Source: Mesorhizobium sp. AR10 (GTDB taxonomy: Bacteria; Pseudomonadota; Alphaproteobacteria; Rhizobiales; Rhizobiaceae). From it: a stretch of 64,000 nt of DNA. The stretch covers positions 3,884,001 through 3,948,000 of the forward strand of contig NZ_CP080524.1 of the NCBI RefSeq assembly GCF_024746795.1, in the 5' to 3' direction. A program made the position numbers and the translations under genes. Shown here piece by piece: positions 1 through 8,292 of the stretch (positions are counted from its first letter, which is position 1; each line of letters begins with the position of its first letter). The notes under the pieces were generated by a model. The model was not told the origin of the DNA. It worked only from the letters and a program-made list of their open reading frames with translations, and searched no databases.

Positions 1-175
1 GCGTCCCACCCATAGATTGAGCCGGGCTTGGTGACGATAGTGGCGCGGCGCGGGCGGTCATTTTGGGGAATAGTTGCGGATTTATAGGGCTGTCGAAATC
101 AGCCTTTCAAGCTAGTTTTTATGCCCGCCTGTCGAGGAAGCTTGGTGCACTATGACGCTGGCTGCCGGAGTGACT

Positions 176-184
176 TTATCCACA
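176..184 (+). promoter_or_regulatory. single DnaA-box match
   Basis: The nine bases TTATCCACA match the DnaA-box consensus exactly. I found no second box close by, and no hemE, dnaA or parAB gene in the window, so this is not evidence of an origin on its own. It could be a chance match or an isolated DnaA-binding site. Confidence 0.2.
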
Positions 185-245
185 GGTTATGAAGTGGCGA
201 AATCGCTTGAGGACAAGGGCGCCTCTTCGGTCTAATATTAGCGCG

Positions 246-310
246 GGCTTAACTGCCCTCCAAAGTCTGCCCGTTGCCACGACCTTAGGGGATCGGCAGC
301 GGGCTTTTTT
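246..310 (+). ncRNA. candidate small RNA ending in a strong terminator
   Basis: A TAATAT box at 233-238 lies just upstream of about 65 bases that end in a strong intrinsic terminator. No protein gene precedes the terminator on this strand, so a short non-coding transcript is the simplest reading. The unpaired part before the hairpin contains CCCTCC (255-260), the kind of anti-Shine-Dalgarno motif seen in several rhizobial trans-acting sRNAs. No good -35 box sits at the right spacing: TTGAGG at 207-212 is 20 bases away. The start is therefore a guess. Confidence 0.3.
269..310 (+). terminator. intrinsic terminator
   Basis: GCCCGTTGCC (269-278) pairs with GGCAGCGGGC (295-304): ten pairs, one of them a G-T wobble, around a 16-base loop. 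Six T follow (305-310). It acts only on the plus strand. Confidence 0.65.
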
Positions 311-1292
311 GTTGCTTTGGCCCCGATCCTCCAGCGTGGGAAGGGGACATTCAGGCCTAAGCTGAAATGCTCTCGGTGCGGTGGCAACAAGTCGGTCTGA
401 TCTATACGCCGGACACCAGCCCGAAGGCCTACCGGACTAGGCGGATATAAGGACCTCTTTTCGTTCCCGAAACGTGCAAGCGCCCCTGTGTCTCCTAGCG
501 AAGGATCATGACAACAAGCTGGCCCTTGGCAACAATCTACAGGCTGTGCGAATCCCCAGCGCGTCCAACCCACTGGCGTAGATTCGCGTCAGCACTCCTT
601 CTGCAGCGTCTGCTCGCTGAGATGTGCAACCAAGTAGTGGGCGTCCCCCTAAGCTCGCTGGGGCGTTGGCAACGCTGTCCCAAACCGCCCACGTTCCAGC
701 GGCCTCACGATGACAGCAAAATCGATTTTGATGATTTTCCATGATGGGAAACGTTCCGCCGACGCCATGGGTCCATGGACTCTGCCGACGTAGTTAACCT
801 CGGCGGCTCAACTCGGCCAGTTTCGCGAGAAGATGGCCGGCGCCCGTTGGGCGGGGGGCTTTGGGGTAAAGGCGCCGGCCAGGCGAGACCAGAGGTCCGC
901 CGCCCGGACAAGCTAGCAGGCGCTTGGGTGGTGCATATAGCGTGATCGCGGAAGCTATGCCGGCAGCAGGCCGACCCTGGCGTGTTCGGATGCGCCAGTT
1001 GCAAAGCCGCTGGCCGCGACCGTCGCCGATAGGTGATCCTTGCTGGTGCTGTTAGCCAGCCGCCGGACCGTCGCGCGGCTGACTTGCGCTTGAGCGGCAA
1101 TATTATTGGCGCGGCTCGGGCCGTGGCTTTCGAGCCCCACAATCATCGCGGAAACGGGTCGGAGTGCGGAATCTGCGCAACGTGCCATGAGCACCCCGCC
1201 ATTCAACAGTATACCCCCACGCGTACCCTCAAGGTTTTATGAAGGTTTGGTCCAGATCTAAGCATGGATGTGATTTCATAATGATTTCAATG

Positions 1293-1377
1293 TGGTGCGG
1301 ACGCCGGGAATCGAACCCGGATAGCCGTAGCTGAGGGATTTTAAGTCCCTTGCGTCTACCAATTCCGCCACGTCCGC
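1293..1377 (-). tRNA. tRNA-Leu (anticodon TAA)
   Basis: The reverse complement gives an 85-base tRNA with encoded CCA. It has a seven-pair acceptor stem (GCGGACG with CGTCCGC), a D arm with TTGGTAGACGC, an anticodon stem-loop with loop CTTAAAA (anticodon TAA), a long variable arm typical of class II tRNAs, and the T-loop GGTTCGATTCC. It decodes UUA and, by wobble, UUG leucine codons. Confidence 0.96.
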
Positions 1378-1576
1378 AGGCCAGCCCTTTTCAGACGCCA
1401 GCGAAAACCCGTCAAGCCATCTTTTGCCCCAGTCACTGTCGCTTGGTGGACGCGGGCGGCGCGAGGTATCGACGGATGATGACGGCAGAGGCCGCTGGTT
1501 CGCAGCGTCTTCCAGGGAAGGGATAGGTTTTATTGAAACAACAGGTTGCAACGACGATCTGGATCGCCAGGGGCAA

Positions 1577-2239
1577 TCAGAACTTGTAGCGAAGGTTCAG
1601 GGAAACCGCGTTCAGCTTGACGTCCTGATCGCGATCGGAAAAGGGGTCCGGCGTATCGTAGTGCTCGGAGCCGAAGTCGTAGTAGCGATACTGGGCGCCG
1701 ACGACGAATTTGTCGGTCAAGGCGAAATCCACGCCGGCGCCGACAGTCCAGCCGACATTCGTCTGCGTTTGGGCGAAAGCCGTTCCGACGTTTTGCGAGG
1801 TTTCGATGCCGGCGAAAGCGATGCCGCCGATGCCGTAGACCAGCAGGCGGTCCACGGCATAGCCGGCCTTGGCGTTGACGGATCCGAACCATTTGATCTC
1901 GGTGCCGACCGAATTTCCGGGGGCCAATTCGACGCTGCCGTTGATCGCGGCGTAGTTGAGCTCGGCCTCGGCGCCAATGACCGCCTGATTGAATTGCCAG
2001 AGGCCGGCGACATTGCCGCCTATGAAGCCGCCATCGAGGTCAGGCGAGGCAGAAAATGGATCTAGCGTTCCCGTAATGTCGGCCCGGCCCCAGCCGTAGC
2101 CGCCCTGCAGGCCGGCAAAATAGCCGGTCCAGTCGAAGCCAGGCGCGGTCATCGGCAGCTCGATCATCGGATCGGCGGCGAAAGCCGGCGCGGCCAAAGC
2201 GGTTAGAAAACCGGCACTTGCGAGCGTCAGGCGATGCAT
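1577..2239 (-). CDS. outer-membrane beta-barrel protein (Omp25/Omp31-like)
   Basis: A 220-residue small outer-membrane barrel of the kind abundant in rhizobia and Brucella. Residues 1-22 form a signal peptide ending AFAA. The mature part begins with an aromatic and glycine-rich strand (DWTGYFAGLQGGYGWG), continues with alternating amphipathic strands, and ends in LNLRYKF, the aromatic C-terminus that directs proteins to the outer-membrane assembly machinery. The frame stays open upstream to 2683, but the ATG at 2239 gives a normal signal peptide, and the upstream extension is only a shadow of the next gene. It probably has a structural role; it is not evidently a pore. Confidence 0.85.
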   Translation of the reverse strand: MHRLTLASAGFLTALAAPAFAADPMIELPMTAPGFDWTGYFAGLQGGYGWGRADITGTLDPFSASPDLDGGFIGGNVAGLWQFNQAVIGAEAELNYAAINGSVELAPGNSVGTEIKWFGSVNAKAGYAVDRLLVYGIGGIAFAGIETSQNVGTAFAQTQTNVGWTVGAGVDFALTDKFVVGAQYRYYDFGSEHYDTPDPFSDRDQDVKLNAVSLNLRYKF

Positions 2240-2369
2240 CAAGCTTCCCGAGCGTCGATCCAAAAACGACCTACGCCCGGAAGGTATCCCTATTCGCCGC
2301 AAAACGGAATCATATTTCTGGTTGTGGCTAATATCGGGCGCTTCGCCGTGGCTTGAAAAGACGGCGCCC

Positions 2370-3221
2370 TTACTTGGCGTCGATGAAATCGAGAACCGAC
2401 TGGCTGTATTCGTCCGGCGCCTGCAGCATGGCGAAATGGCTGGCATTGGGCAGGATGATTTCCTTCGCGCCCGGAATGACCGAAGCCATGTAGTCGGTGT
2501 GCTCGCGCTTGATCGCCTCATCATGGTCGCCGGCGACGATGGCCGTCGGCGTGGTGATCTTGCCGAGCTGCTCCTTGGTCCAGGCCGGCTCCGTTTCCCA
2601 CATGTGGCTGATCTGCGCAACGAAGGCGTCATACTGGTCCGGTGTCTTCGACAATTTCTTGTAGTCGCGACCGGAACGCTCAATGTAGGCGCCGAACGTC
2701 TTGTTCGTCATGACGCCAGGATCGAGGCCATCGGTGGTGACATTGGCGGCCTGCGCATAAAGCCTCGTGAGCCGCTCGGGATGGTGGAGGGCGATGTCGA
2801 TGCCGATGATGCCGCCGTCGCTCCAGCCGACCAGCGCCGTCTTGTCGATCTTGAGGTGGTCCAGCAGTGCCAGATAATCCGATGCCATCAAATCGTAGCC
2901 AAAGGGCTGATCGGTACGGGTCGAGCGGCCGTGGCCGCGGCTGTCGGCGACGATCACCTTGTGGGTTTTGGACAACGTTGCCACCTGGCTTGCCCAGATA
3001 TCGGCATGGCCGAGGCCGCCATGGATAAGCAGCACCGGGTCACCTGCGCCGAAGACGGCGTAATACATCTGGATGCCGTTGACCGGTGCGTAGCCGCTCT
3101 GCTCTGGCTTGGGCATGGCCGCGGGTTCGGGCAGGGTCAGCCAACGTTCCTCGGCGGATGCAAAGCCGGCCGAGATCAGGAACAGGGTGACGAAGGCGAG
3201 CGCTTTCAGCAATCGGATCAT
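2370..3221 (-). CDS. secreted alpha/beta-fold hydrolase
   Basis: A 283-residue alpha/beta hydrolase. Residues 1-23 form a signal peptide (FASA before EERW), so the enzyme acts in the periplasm or outside the cell. The oxyanion region is LLIHGG, the strand-loop DSRGHGRS is typical, the nucleophile elbow is GWSDGG, and the acid and base are likely in AGDHDE and NASHFAM near the C-terminus. This is the epoxide-hydrolase/esterase type; the substrate cannot be told. It is transcribed towards the barrel gene, 130 bases away. Confidence 0.85.
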   Translation of the reverse strand: MIRLLKALAFVTLFLISAGFASAEERWLTLPEPAAMPKPEQSGYAPVNGIQMYYAVFGAGDPVLLIHGGLGHADIWASQVATLSKTHKVIVADSRGHGRSTRTDQPFGYDLMASDYLALLDHLKIDKTALVGWSDGGIIGIDIALHHPERLTRLYAQAANVTTDGLDPGVMTNKTFGAYIERSGRDYKKLSKTPDQYDAFVAQISHMWETEPAWTKEQLGKITTPTAIVAGDHDEAIKREHTDYMASVIPGAKEIILPNASHFAMLQAPDEYSQSVLDFIDAK

Positions 3222-3600
3222 GGCTTCCCTCAGGAGATTTCGGCCTTAGGAGATTTCGGAGGTCGAATTAACAGCCTTCCCGAGCGCGGAGTCAACGAAC
3301 TGGGGTTTCGGCCTGGCGGCATGGATTGGAATTTCAATCCATGCGGCGACGGCAACCGCAACAAAAAACCCGCCTCGCGGCGGGTCGTGGCGCAAATCAC
3401 CACCATGCCCAAATTGGTAGCATAAATGCCGGCACAAAACAACTTGAACGACCGCGCCGTCGACGCTTGCCATCGCCAGGATGAGCATGTGCTGCGCATT
3501 GGCCAAGGGCGAGCTCAGGCGCCTCACCGAGCGTATTTCGTCCGCAATCGCTGGTCAAAACCGTGTCGGCTTGGCACAGTCGGGCAAACAGGAGTCTCCT
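3222..3600. other. intergenic region upstream of adenine deaminase
   Basis: This 379-base divergent spacer must hold promoters for the hydrolase (minus) and for ade (plus). A near-perfect tandem repeat GGAGATTTCGG lies at about 3233-3260. A minus-strand terminator sits in the middle (3363-3385) with no gene upstream of it on that strand. I see no purine riboswitch. A plus-strand frame runs into ade from 3481, but ade starts better at 3601. Confidence 0.5.
3363..3385 (-). terminator. minus-strand terminator with no gene upstream
   Basis: On the minus strand ACCCGCC, loop GCGA, GGCGGGT (3385-3368) is followed by a T run (3368-3363). The only open frames that could feed it are shadows antisense to ade, so it may end an antisense or small RNA starting between about 3400 and 3600. 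Confidence 0.55.
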
Positions 3601-5412
3601 ATGGCGAAGACCGCGCATGCGACGAAACCCAAACCCTGGGCCGAGATGGCGACGCATCTTGTCGATGTCGCGATGGGACGCAAACCCGCCGATCTCGTCA
3701 TTCGCAACGGGCGCTGGGTGAACGTCCATTCGGGCGAGATCATTGCCGGCACCGACATCGCCATTGCCGGCGGCCGCTTTGCCTATTGCGGGCCGAATGC
3801 CAGCCACGCCATCGGCCAGGGCACCAAGGTGGTCGACGCCGGCGGTCGCTATCTGGTACCGGGCCTTTGCGATGCGCACATGCATGTCGAGAGCGGCATG
3901 GTGACGGTGACGGAGTTCTGCCGCGCCGTGATCCCGCACGGCACCACCTCGATGTTCATCGACCCGCACGAGATCGCCAACGTGCTCGGCCTGCCTGGTG
4001 TGCGGCTGATGCATGACGAGGCCGTCGCCATGCCCGTCAACGTGCATGTGCAGATGCCGTCCTGCGTGCCCTCGGCGCCCGGGCTCGAGCATGCCGGCGC
4101 CGAGCTGACGGTTGCCGACGTTGCCGAGGCGATGACCTGGGATAACATCATCGGGCTCGGCGAGGTGATGAATTTCCCCGGCGTTGCCGCCAACGATCCG
4201 GTGATGTCGGGCGAGATCGCTGCGACGGTGAAAGCGGGCAAGACGGTCGGCGGGCATTATGCATCGCGCGATCTCGGCCTGCCGTTCCACGGCTATGTCG
4301 CCGGTGGGCCCGAGGACGACCACGAAGGCACGCGCGCCGAGGACGCTATCGCCCGCGTCCGCCAGGGTATGAAGGCGATGCTGAGACTGGGCTCGGCCTG
4401 GTACGATGTCGCTTCGCAGATCAAGGCGGTGACGGAGAGCGGCCTCGACCCGCGCAACTTCATCCTGTGCACCGACGACAGCCATTCCGGTACGCTGGTC
4501 CACGAAGGCCATATGGACCGGGTGGTCCGGCACGCCATTCAACAGGGCCTGAAGCCGGTAACGGCGATCCAGATGGCGACGCTCAACACCGCCCAGCATT
4601 TCAAGCTGGAGCGCGAGATCGGTTCGATCGCGCCGGGACGACTAGCCGATATGCTGATCGTCTCAGACCTGGCCGAGATGACCATCGACGAGGTCTATGC
4701 TCGGGGCGTCAGGCTGGCCAAGGGAGGCAAGCTCGAGATCGACATTCCGGCCTATGACTATCCGAAGACCGCAAAGAACACCGTCAAGCTTGGCAAGAAG
4801 CTCAGGGCCGGCGACTTCGACATCGCGGCACCCAAGGGCGCCAACGAGGTGCGGGTGCGGGTCATCGGCGTGATCGAGAACCAGGCGCCGACGCGGGCGC
4901 TGGAGGCGGATCTTCCTGTCGAGGACGGGCTGGTTGCCATGGACCGCCGCAACGACGTCTGCCAGATCGCGCTGGTCGAGCGCCACAGGGGCACGGGCGG
5001 CGTCACCAACGCCTTCGTTTCCGGCTTCGGCTATATGGGCGATTGCGCCATGGCTTCGAGCGTGGCGCATGACAGCCACCACATCATCGTCGTCGGCACC
5101 AACAAGCAAGACATGGCGTTGGCCGTCAACCGGCTGGGCCAGGTCGGCGGCGGCGTCGTGCTGTTTTCCAAGGGCAAGGAGCTGGCGCTGGTCGAAATGC
5201 CGATCGCCGGGCTGATGTCGGACGAGCGGGCGGAAATCGTCGCGGCCAAGGCGGAGAAACTCACCGAGGCGATGCGCAAGATGGGCTGTTCCCTCAACAA
5301 CGCCTACATGCAGCATTCGCTGCTGGCGCTGGTCGTCATCCCGGAACTGAGGATTTCCGATGTCGGCCTAATCGACGTGACGACGTTCCAGAAAGTCGAC
5401 CTGTTCGTCTGA
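3601..5412 (+). CDS. ade: adenine deaminase
   Basis: A 603-residue adenine deaminase of the amidohydrolase superfamily. It converts adenine to hypoxanthine and ammonia in purine salvage. The metal-binding motif is DAHMHVESG, with further ligand regions at GLGEVMN, HY and CTDDSHSG. The C-terminal half has the adenine-deaminase-specific domain (VSGFGYMGDCAMASSVAHDSHH). The length is close to the usual 550-600. The ATG at 3601 follows AGGAGTCTCCT. It stands alone, with its own promoter region upstream. Confidence 0.93.
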   Translation: MAKTAHATKPKPWAEMATHLVDVAMGRKPADLVIRNGRWVNVHSGEIIAGTDIAIAGGRFAYCGPNASHAIGQGTKVVDAGGRYLVPGLCDAHMHVESGMVTVTEFCRAVIPHGTTSMFIDPHEIANVLGLPGVRLMHDEAVAMPVNVHVQMPSCVPSAPGLEHAGAELTVADVAEAMTWDNIIGLGEVMNFPGVAANDPVMSGEIAATVKAGKTVGGHYASRDLGLPFHGYVAGGPEDDHEGTRAEDAIARVRQGMKAMLRLGSAWYDVASQIKAVTESGLDPRNFILCTDDSHSGTLVHEGHMDRVVRHAIQQGLKPVTAIQMATLNTAQHFKLEREIGSIAPGRLADMLIVSDLAEMTIDEVYARGVRLAKGGKLEIDIPAYDYPKTAKNTVKLGKKLRAGDFDIAAPKGANEVRVRVIGVIENQAPTRALEADLPVEDGLVAMDRRNDVCQIALVERHRGTGGVTNAFVSGFGYMGDCAMASSVAHDSHHIIVVGTNKQDMALAVNRLGQVGGGVVLFSKGKELALVEMPIAGLMSDERAEIVAAKAEKLTEAMRKMGCSLNNAYMQHSLLALVVIPELRISDVGLIDVTTFQKVDLFV

Positions 5413-5415
5413 ACT

Positions 5416-5787
5416 TTACCCTGGGCGTGAAACGTTCTGGGCAAAGATCACCCGGTGCCCGTCAGGTGTCCTTACGCCCATCTCACGCATGTCCCAGGGC
5501 TGCGTTGTTGGTGGGAAGAGGATATCGGCGCCACGTGCCGCGATCTCATCGTAAAAGATGTCAATCGCGTCGACCTCGATGTAGCCGAAATACTGATGGT
5601 CACCGAGATCGCGGGGAGGGATCGCATCCGGGCAACTGCCAAGGCGGATCAGGCATCCGTCGCGCTGCACGAAGACCCAGCCTTCCGGTTCGAGCACTCG
5701 GGTAAAGCCCATTGCATCCACCCACCATCGAGCCGTCGCAGCGGCGTCCGGCACCGCGAGAACAAAACTTGCGCCAAGAATACCCAT
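5416..5787 (-). CDS. VOC-family (glyoxalase/bleomycin-resistance fold) protein
   Basis: A 123-residue single-chain VOC protein. The start at 5787 gives MGILGASFVLAV, the first strand of a VOC module. WWVDAMGFTR and the final strand HRVIFAQN are typical of the fold. The usual metal-site residues are not all clear, so it could be an enzyme or a binding protein. It ends close to the ade stop (convergent) and begins 17 bases after the DUF900 gene upstream, so it may be cotranscribed with it. Confidence 0.8.
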   Translation of the reverse strand: MGILGASFVLAVPDAAATARWWVDAMGFTRVLEPEGWVFVQRDGCLIRLGSCPDAIPPRDLGDHQYFGYIEVDAIDIFYDEIAARGADILFPPTTQPWDMREMGVRTPDGHRVIFAQNVSRPG

Positions 5788-5804
5788 GACGAAGGTTCCC
5801 TTGC

Positions 5805-6962
5805 CTAGCCGCCGGTGGCGATGGTCAGCACCTTGAACGGCGTGGTGATGACGATCTCGGCCATCGAGCCGACAGCTTTGCCAATGCCTTGGCCGATATT
5901 GTCGAACTCCGCCGAGTCGGGCTCGTTCGATCGCAGGGCGGCCGGTGTGCGCAGCCGGTCGCCGAGCAATTGCACCAGCATCGGGTTGTCGGCGAACTTG
6001 GCATGGTTCAAACGGTCGCCGCCCTTGGTGTTGGTCAGATCCGCCACGACCACGCCGTAGCTGGCAAGGTCGGCCGCATTGCCGTAGTCGCCGACGCGCG
6101 GCTTGTCGCCCGAGATGATGGAAGACAGCTTGAGCGCACGGTCGTCGCCCGAGAGCAGGATGGCGAACGGCTTGTCGGGCTTGCCGTAGCGGATCATCTG
6201 CTTCTTGAACACGTCGACGTCGATATCGGGCGAGGCCAGGATGACGTAGCCGAGCTTGCCGCCGAGGTCGCGGTCGCCAGTGATGGCAAGCTGGCGCAGC
6301 GCCTCCATCGTCAGCCAGGTTCCCATCGAATGGGCGATGATGTCGATGCTCTTGACCCGCGTCTTTGCAATCATCCGCAGCGTTGCCTCGAGGTCGTCGC
6401 GCGCGGCGGTCGAACTGTCCTTGTCGTAGATGTAGCCGGTCGTCTTGGCGCTCGACGCCCATGAGAACAGAACCGGCGTACCCGGATATTTGGTGTCGTG
6501 CGCGATCTGCGTCAGCCGATAGACACCATCGTCGAAACCGTTGTTGAAGCCGTGCACGAACACCAGGGCGCGGTCGCCGTTTATGGCGATGTTGGCGCCG
6601 ACCGCCTTGGCGAATTGCGACGCGTCCCCATAGTGGACGACATCGGTGGCGGTGAATTGCTTGGCCGGGTTGCTGTCGGCCGAACCCTTGGCGCGCTCGA
6701 TGGCGCCGACCTGATGCACCTTGGGAACCGTCACGTCGACGCGGGCGTAGCCGGTTGTCAGCGAGCGATCGCCGTCGAACACCTGCCGCGGATCCTTGGT
6801 CGCCTGTTGGCGGGTGGTGGCGACGAAGATCTCATGCGTGGCCGCGATGTCGGAAGCCGGTACCGTGATCGTCGTCTTGTTGAGAAGGTCGTGCGTGTTC
6901 CGGCCGGCGCAGCCTGTGACTGCGAGCGCGAACGCAAGCACGAGGAAAGTCTTCGAACGCAC
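5805..6962 (-). CDS. DUF900 alpha/beta hydrolase lipoprotein (copy 1)
   Basis: A 385-residue DUF900 family hydrolase. The N-terminus is a lipoprotein signal with the lipobox VTGC (about residue 18), so it is probably anchored to a membrane facing the periplasm. The hydrolase core shows VFVHGFNNGFDD, PVLFSWAS and the nucleophile elbow AHSMGTW. Substrates of this family are not established. The start codon is GTG with GGGAG 11 bases upstream. It is very similar in sequence and order of motifs to the next gene (7088-8161), which points to tandem duplication. Confidence 0.85.
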   Translation of the reverse strand: MRSKTFLVLAFALAVTGCAGRNTHDLLNKTTITVPASDIAATHEIFVATTRQQATKDPRQVFDGDRSLTTGYARVDVTVPKVHQVGAIERAKGSADSNPAKQFTATDVVHYGDASQFAKAVGANIAINGDRALVFVHGFNNGFDDGVYRLTQIAHDTKYPGTPVLFSWASSAKTTGYIYDKDSSTAARDDLEATLRMIAKTRVKSIDIIAHSMGTWLTMEALRQLAITGDRDLGGKLGYVILASPDIDVDVFKKQMIRYGKPDKPFAILLSGDDRALKLSSIISGDKPRVGDYGNAADLASYGVVVADLTNTKGGDRLNHAKFADNPMLVQLLGDRLRTPAALRSNEPDSAEFDNIGQGIGKAVGSMAEIVITTPFKVLTIATGG

Positions 6963-7087
6963 GGCTACGCGGGCTCCCGCTGGCGCATGACGCCTGTGGT
7001 TATGTCGATAGAGGCAGAGGCCGGCCCGGTCCAGTCCAAAGTGATCCCGCGCTGCATTCGTGGACGTGTATGGGCCGAAGCCGCACC

Positions 7088-8161
7088 CTATTGGCCGAGG
7101 AGGTTGATGCGGTCGGTCACTGTCTGGTCGCTGGCAAAGCCATCATCTTCGCGTAGCCGCTGGCCGATCATCTTCACCAACTCGGGATTGTCGGCGAATT
7201 TGGTGTGGTTGAAGCGATCGATTCCCTTGACCTTGGAGAGGTCGACGACGGTAACACCATACGAGGCGAGATCGGCGGCGTCCTTGTAGTCGCCGACGCG
7301 CGGCCGCGAGCCGGCGATCAGGCCGGAGAGACGCAGCGCCCGGTCGTCATCGGACAACAGCAGGATGAAAGGCTTGTCCGGCTTGCCGTAGCGGCGCATC
7401 TGGCTCTTGAACACGTCTACATCGATGTCGGGCGAAGCCAGCACAACGTCACCAAGCTTGCCGCCGAGATCGCGATCACCGGTGATGGCGAGCTGGCGCA
7501 GCGCCTCCATGGTCACCCAGGTTCCAAGCGAATGGGCGACGATGTCGATGCGCCGCGCGCCTGACTGCGTCAGCATCCTCAGCGTCACTTCCAGCTGGTC
7601 GCGGGCGACACTGGCGCTTTCCTTGTCGTAGACATAGTCGGTGGTCCGGGCGCCCGACGCCCAGGAAAACAGCACCGGCGTGCCCGGATAGCCGGAATCA
7701 TGGACGATCTGGGTGACGCGATAGACGGCGTCGTCGAAGCCGGTGTTGTAGCCATGGACAAACACCATGACGCGGCCGCCGCGCGCGGCGATGTCGGCGC
7801 TGAGCGCGCTGGAGAATTTCGGCTGAGTGTCGTAGCCGACGACCTCGGAAGCCATGAAATATTTGGCCGGATCGTCCGACTTGCCGCGAGAGCGCCGCTC
7901 GATCTGGCCGGTCTCGTGGATTCCTGGGACAGTGACGTTGACGCGAGCGTAATTCAGCGTTGCCGAGCGCTCGCCGTCGAAAACCTTGTTGGGATCGTCG
8001 GAGCGTTTGCGGGTCGTGGCAATGAAGATGCTGTGATTGCCCGCGATTTCCGTCACCGGCGCCGACACCATGGCGCTGCCGAGAATTTCCTGGGGTTGCC
8101 GGCCGGCACAGCCGGCAATCAACAAGGCAAGGGCGATGATGCAAATCTTCTTCAACGGCAC
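7088..8161 (-). CDS. DUF900 alpha/beta hydrolase lipoprotein (copy 2)
   Basis: A 357-residue paralogue of the gene at 5805-6962. It has a lipobox (IAGCAG), VFVHGYNTGFDD, PVLFSWASGA and AHSLGTW. Blocks such as MEALRQLAITGDRDLGGKLG are identical in both copies. I chose the GTG at 8161, nine bases after GGAA; a TTG at 8176 would add five residues. The 125-base gap to copy 1 allows either one transcript or two. Copy 1 ends KVLTIATGG while copy 2 ends RINLLGQ, so the C-termini have diverged. Confidence 0.85.
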   Translation of the reverse strand: MPLKKICIIALALLIAGCAGRQPQEILGSAMVSAPVTEIAGNHSIFIATTRKRSDDPNKVFDGERSATLNYARVNVTVPGIHETGQIERRSRGKSDDPAKYFMASEVVGYDTQPKFSSALSADIAARGGRVMVFVHGYNTGFDDAVYRVTQIVHDSGYPGTPVLFSWASGARTTDYVYDKESASVARDQLEVTLRMLTQSGARRIDIVAHSLGTWVTMEALRQLAITGDRDLGGKLGDVVLASPDIDVDVFKSQMRRYGKPDKPFILLLSDDDRALRLSGLIAGSRPRVGDYKDAADLASYGVTVVDLSKVKGIDRFNHTKFADNPELVKMIGQRLREDDGFASDQTVTDRINLLGQ

Positions 8162-8292
8162 TTTTAAAAATTCCAATCGAAAGATGAATTCATTTAGAAT
8201 TCACTTTGAGGCCAAAAGGCCCATCTACCCCCGCGACATCTCCCGGACAGGGAGAGTGCGGCGGAAGTAAGTCTTGTCCAGCCGAAATGTGG

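Larger units (their letters stand above)
1..1292. other. gene-poor region left of tRNA-Leu
   Basis: I see no convincing protein gene here. The open frames lack recognisable domains, ribosome sites and neighbours. The region lies on the 3' side of the minus-strand tRNA-Leu gene, which is where integrative elements usually insert, so it could be decayed island DNA, but I see no integrase and no copy of the tRNA 3' end. A plus-strand terminator and a single DnaA-box match are listed separately. A minus-strand frame at 955-1206 has a helix-turn-helix-like stretch (IAAQAQVSRATVRRLA) that may be a regulator remnant. Confidence 0.5.

Noticed and set aside
176..184. Chromosomal origin suggested by one DnaA box
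   Set aside because: A single match without clustered boxes or origin-linked genes is not enough.
705..1142. 145-codon minus-strand frame
   Set aside because: Low-complexity Arg/Pro/Ser-rich composition and no domain.
955..1206. 83-codon minus-strand frame with a helix-turn-helix-like stretch
   Set aside because: The motif is suggestive, but the rest fits no regulator family and the frame is too short; at most a remnant.
1577..2683. Outer-membrane protein starting at 2683
   Set aside because: The extension overlaps the hydrolase gene antisense and would bury the signal peptide; 2239 is the better start.
3397..4599. 400-codon frame opposite ade
   Set aside because: Antisense shadow; no domain.
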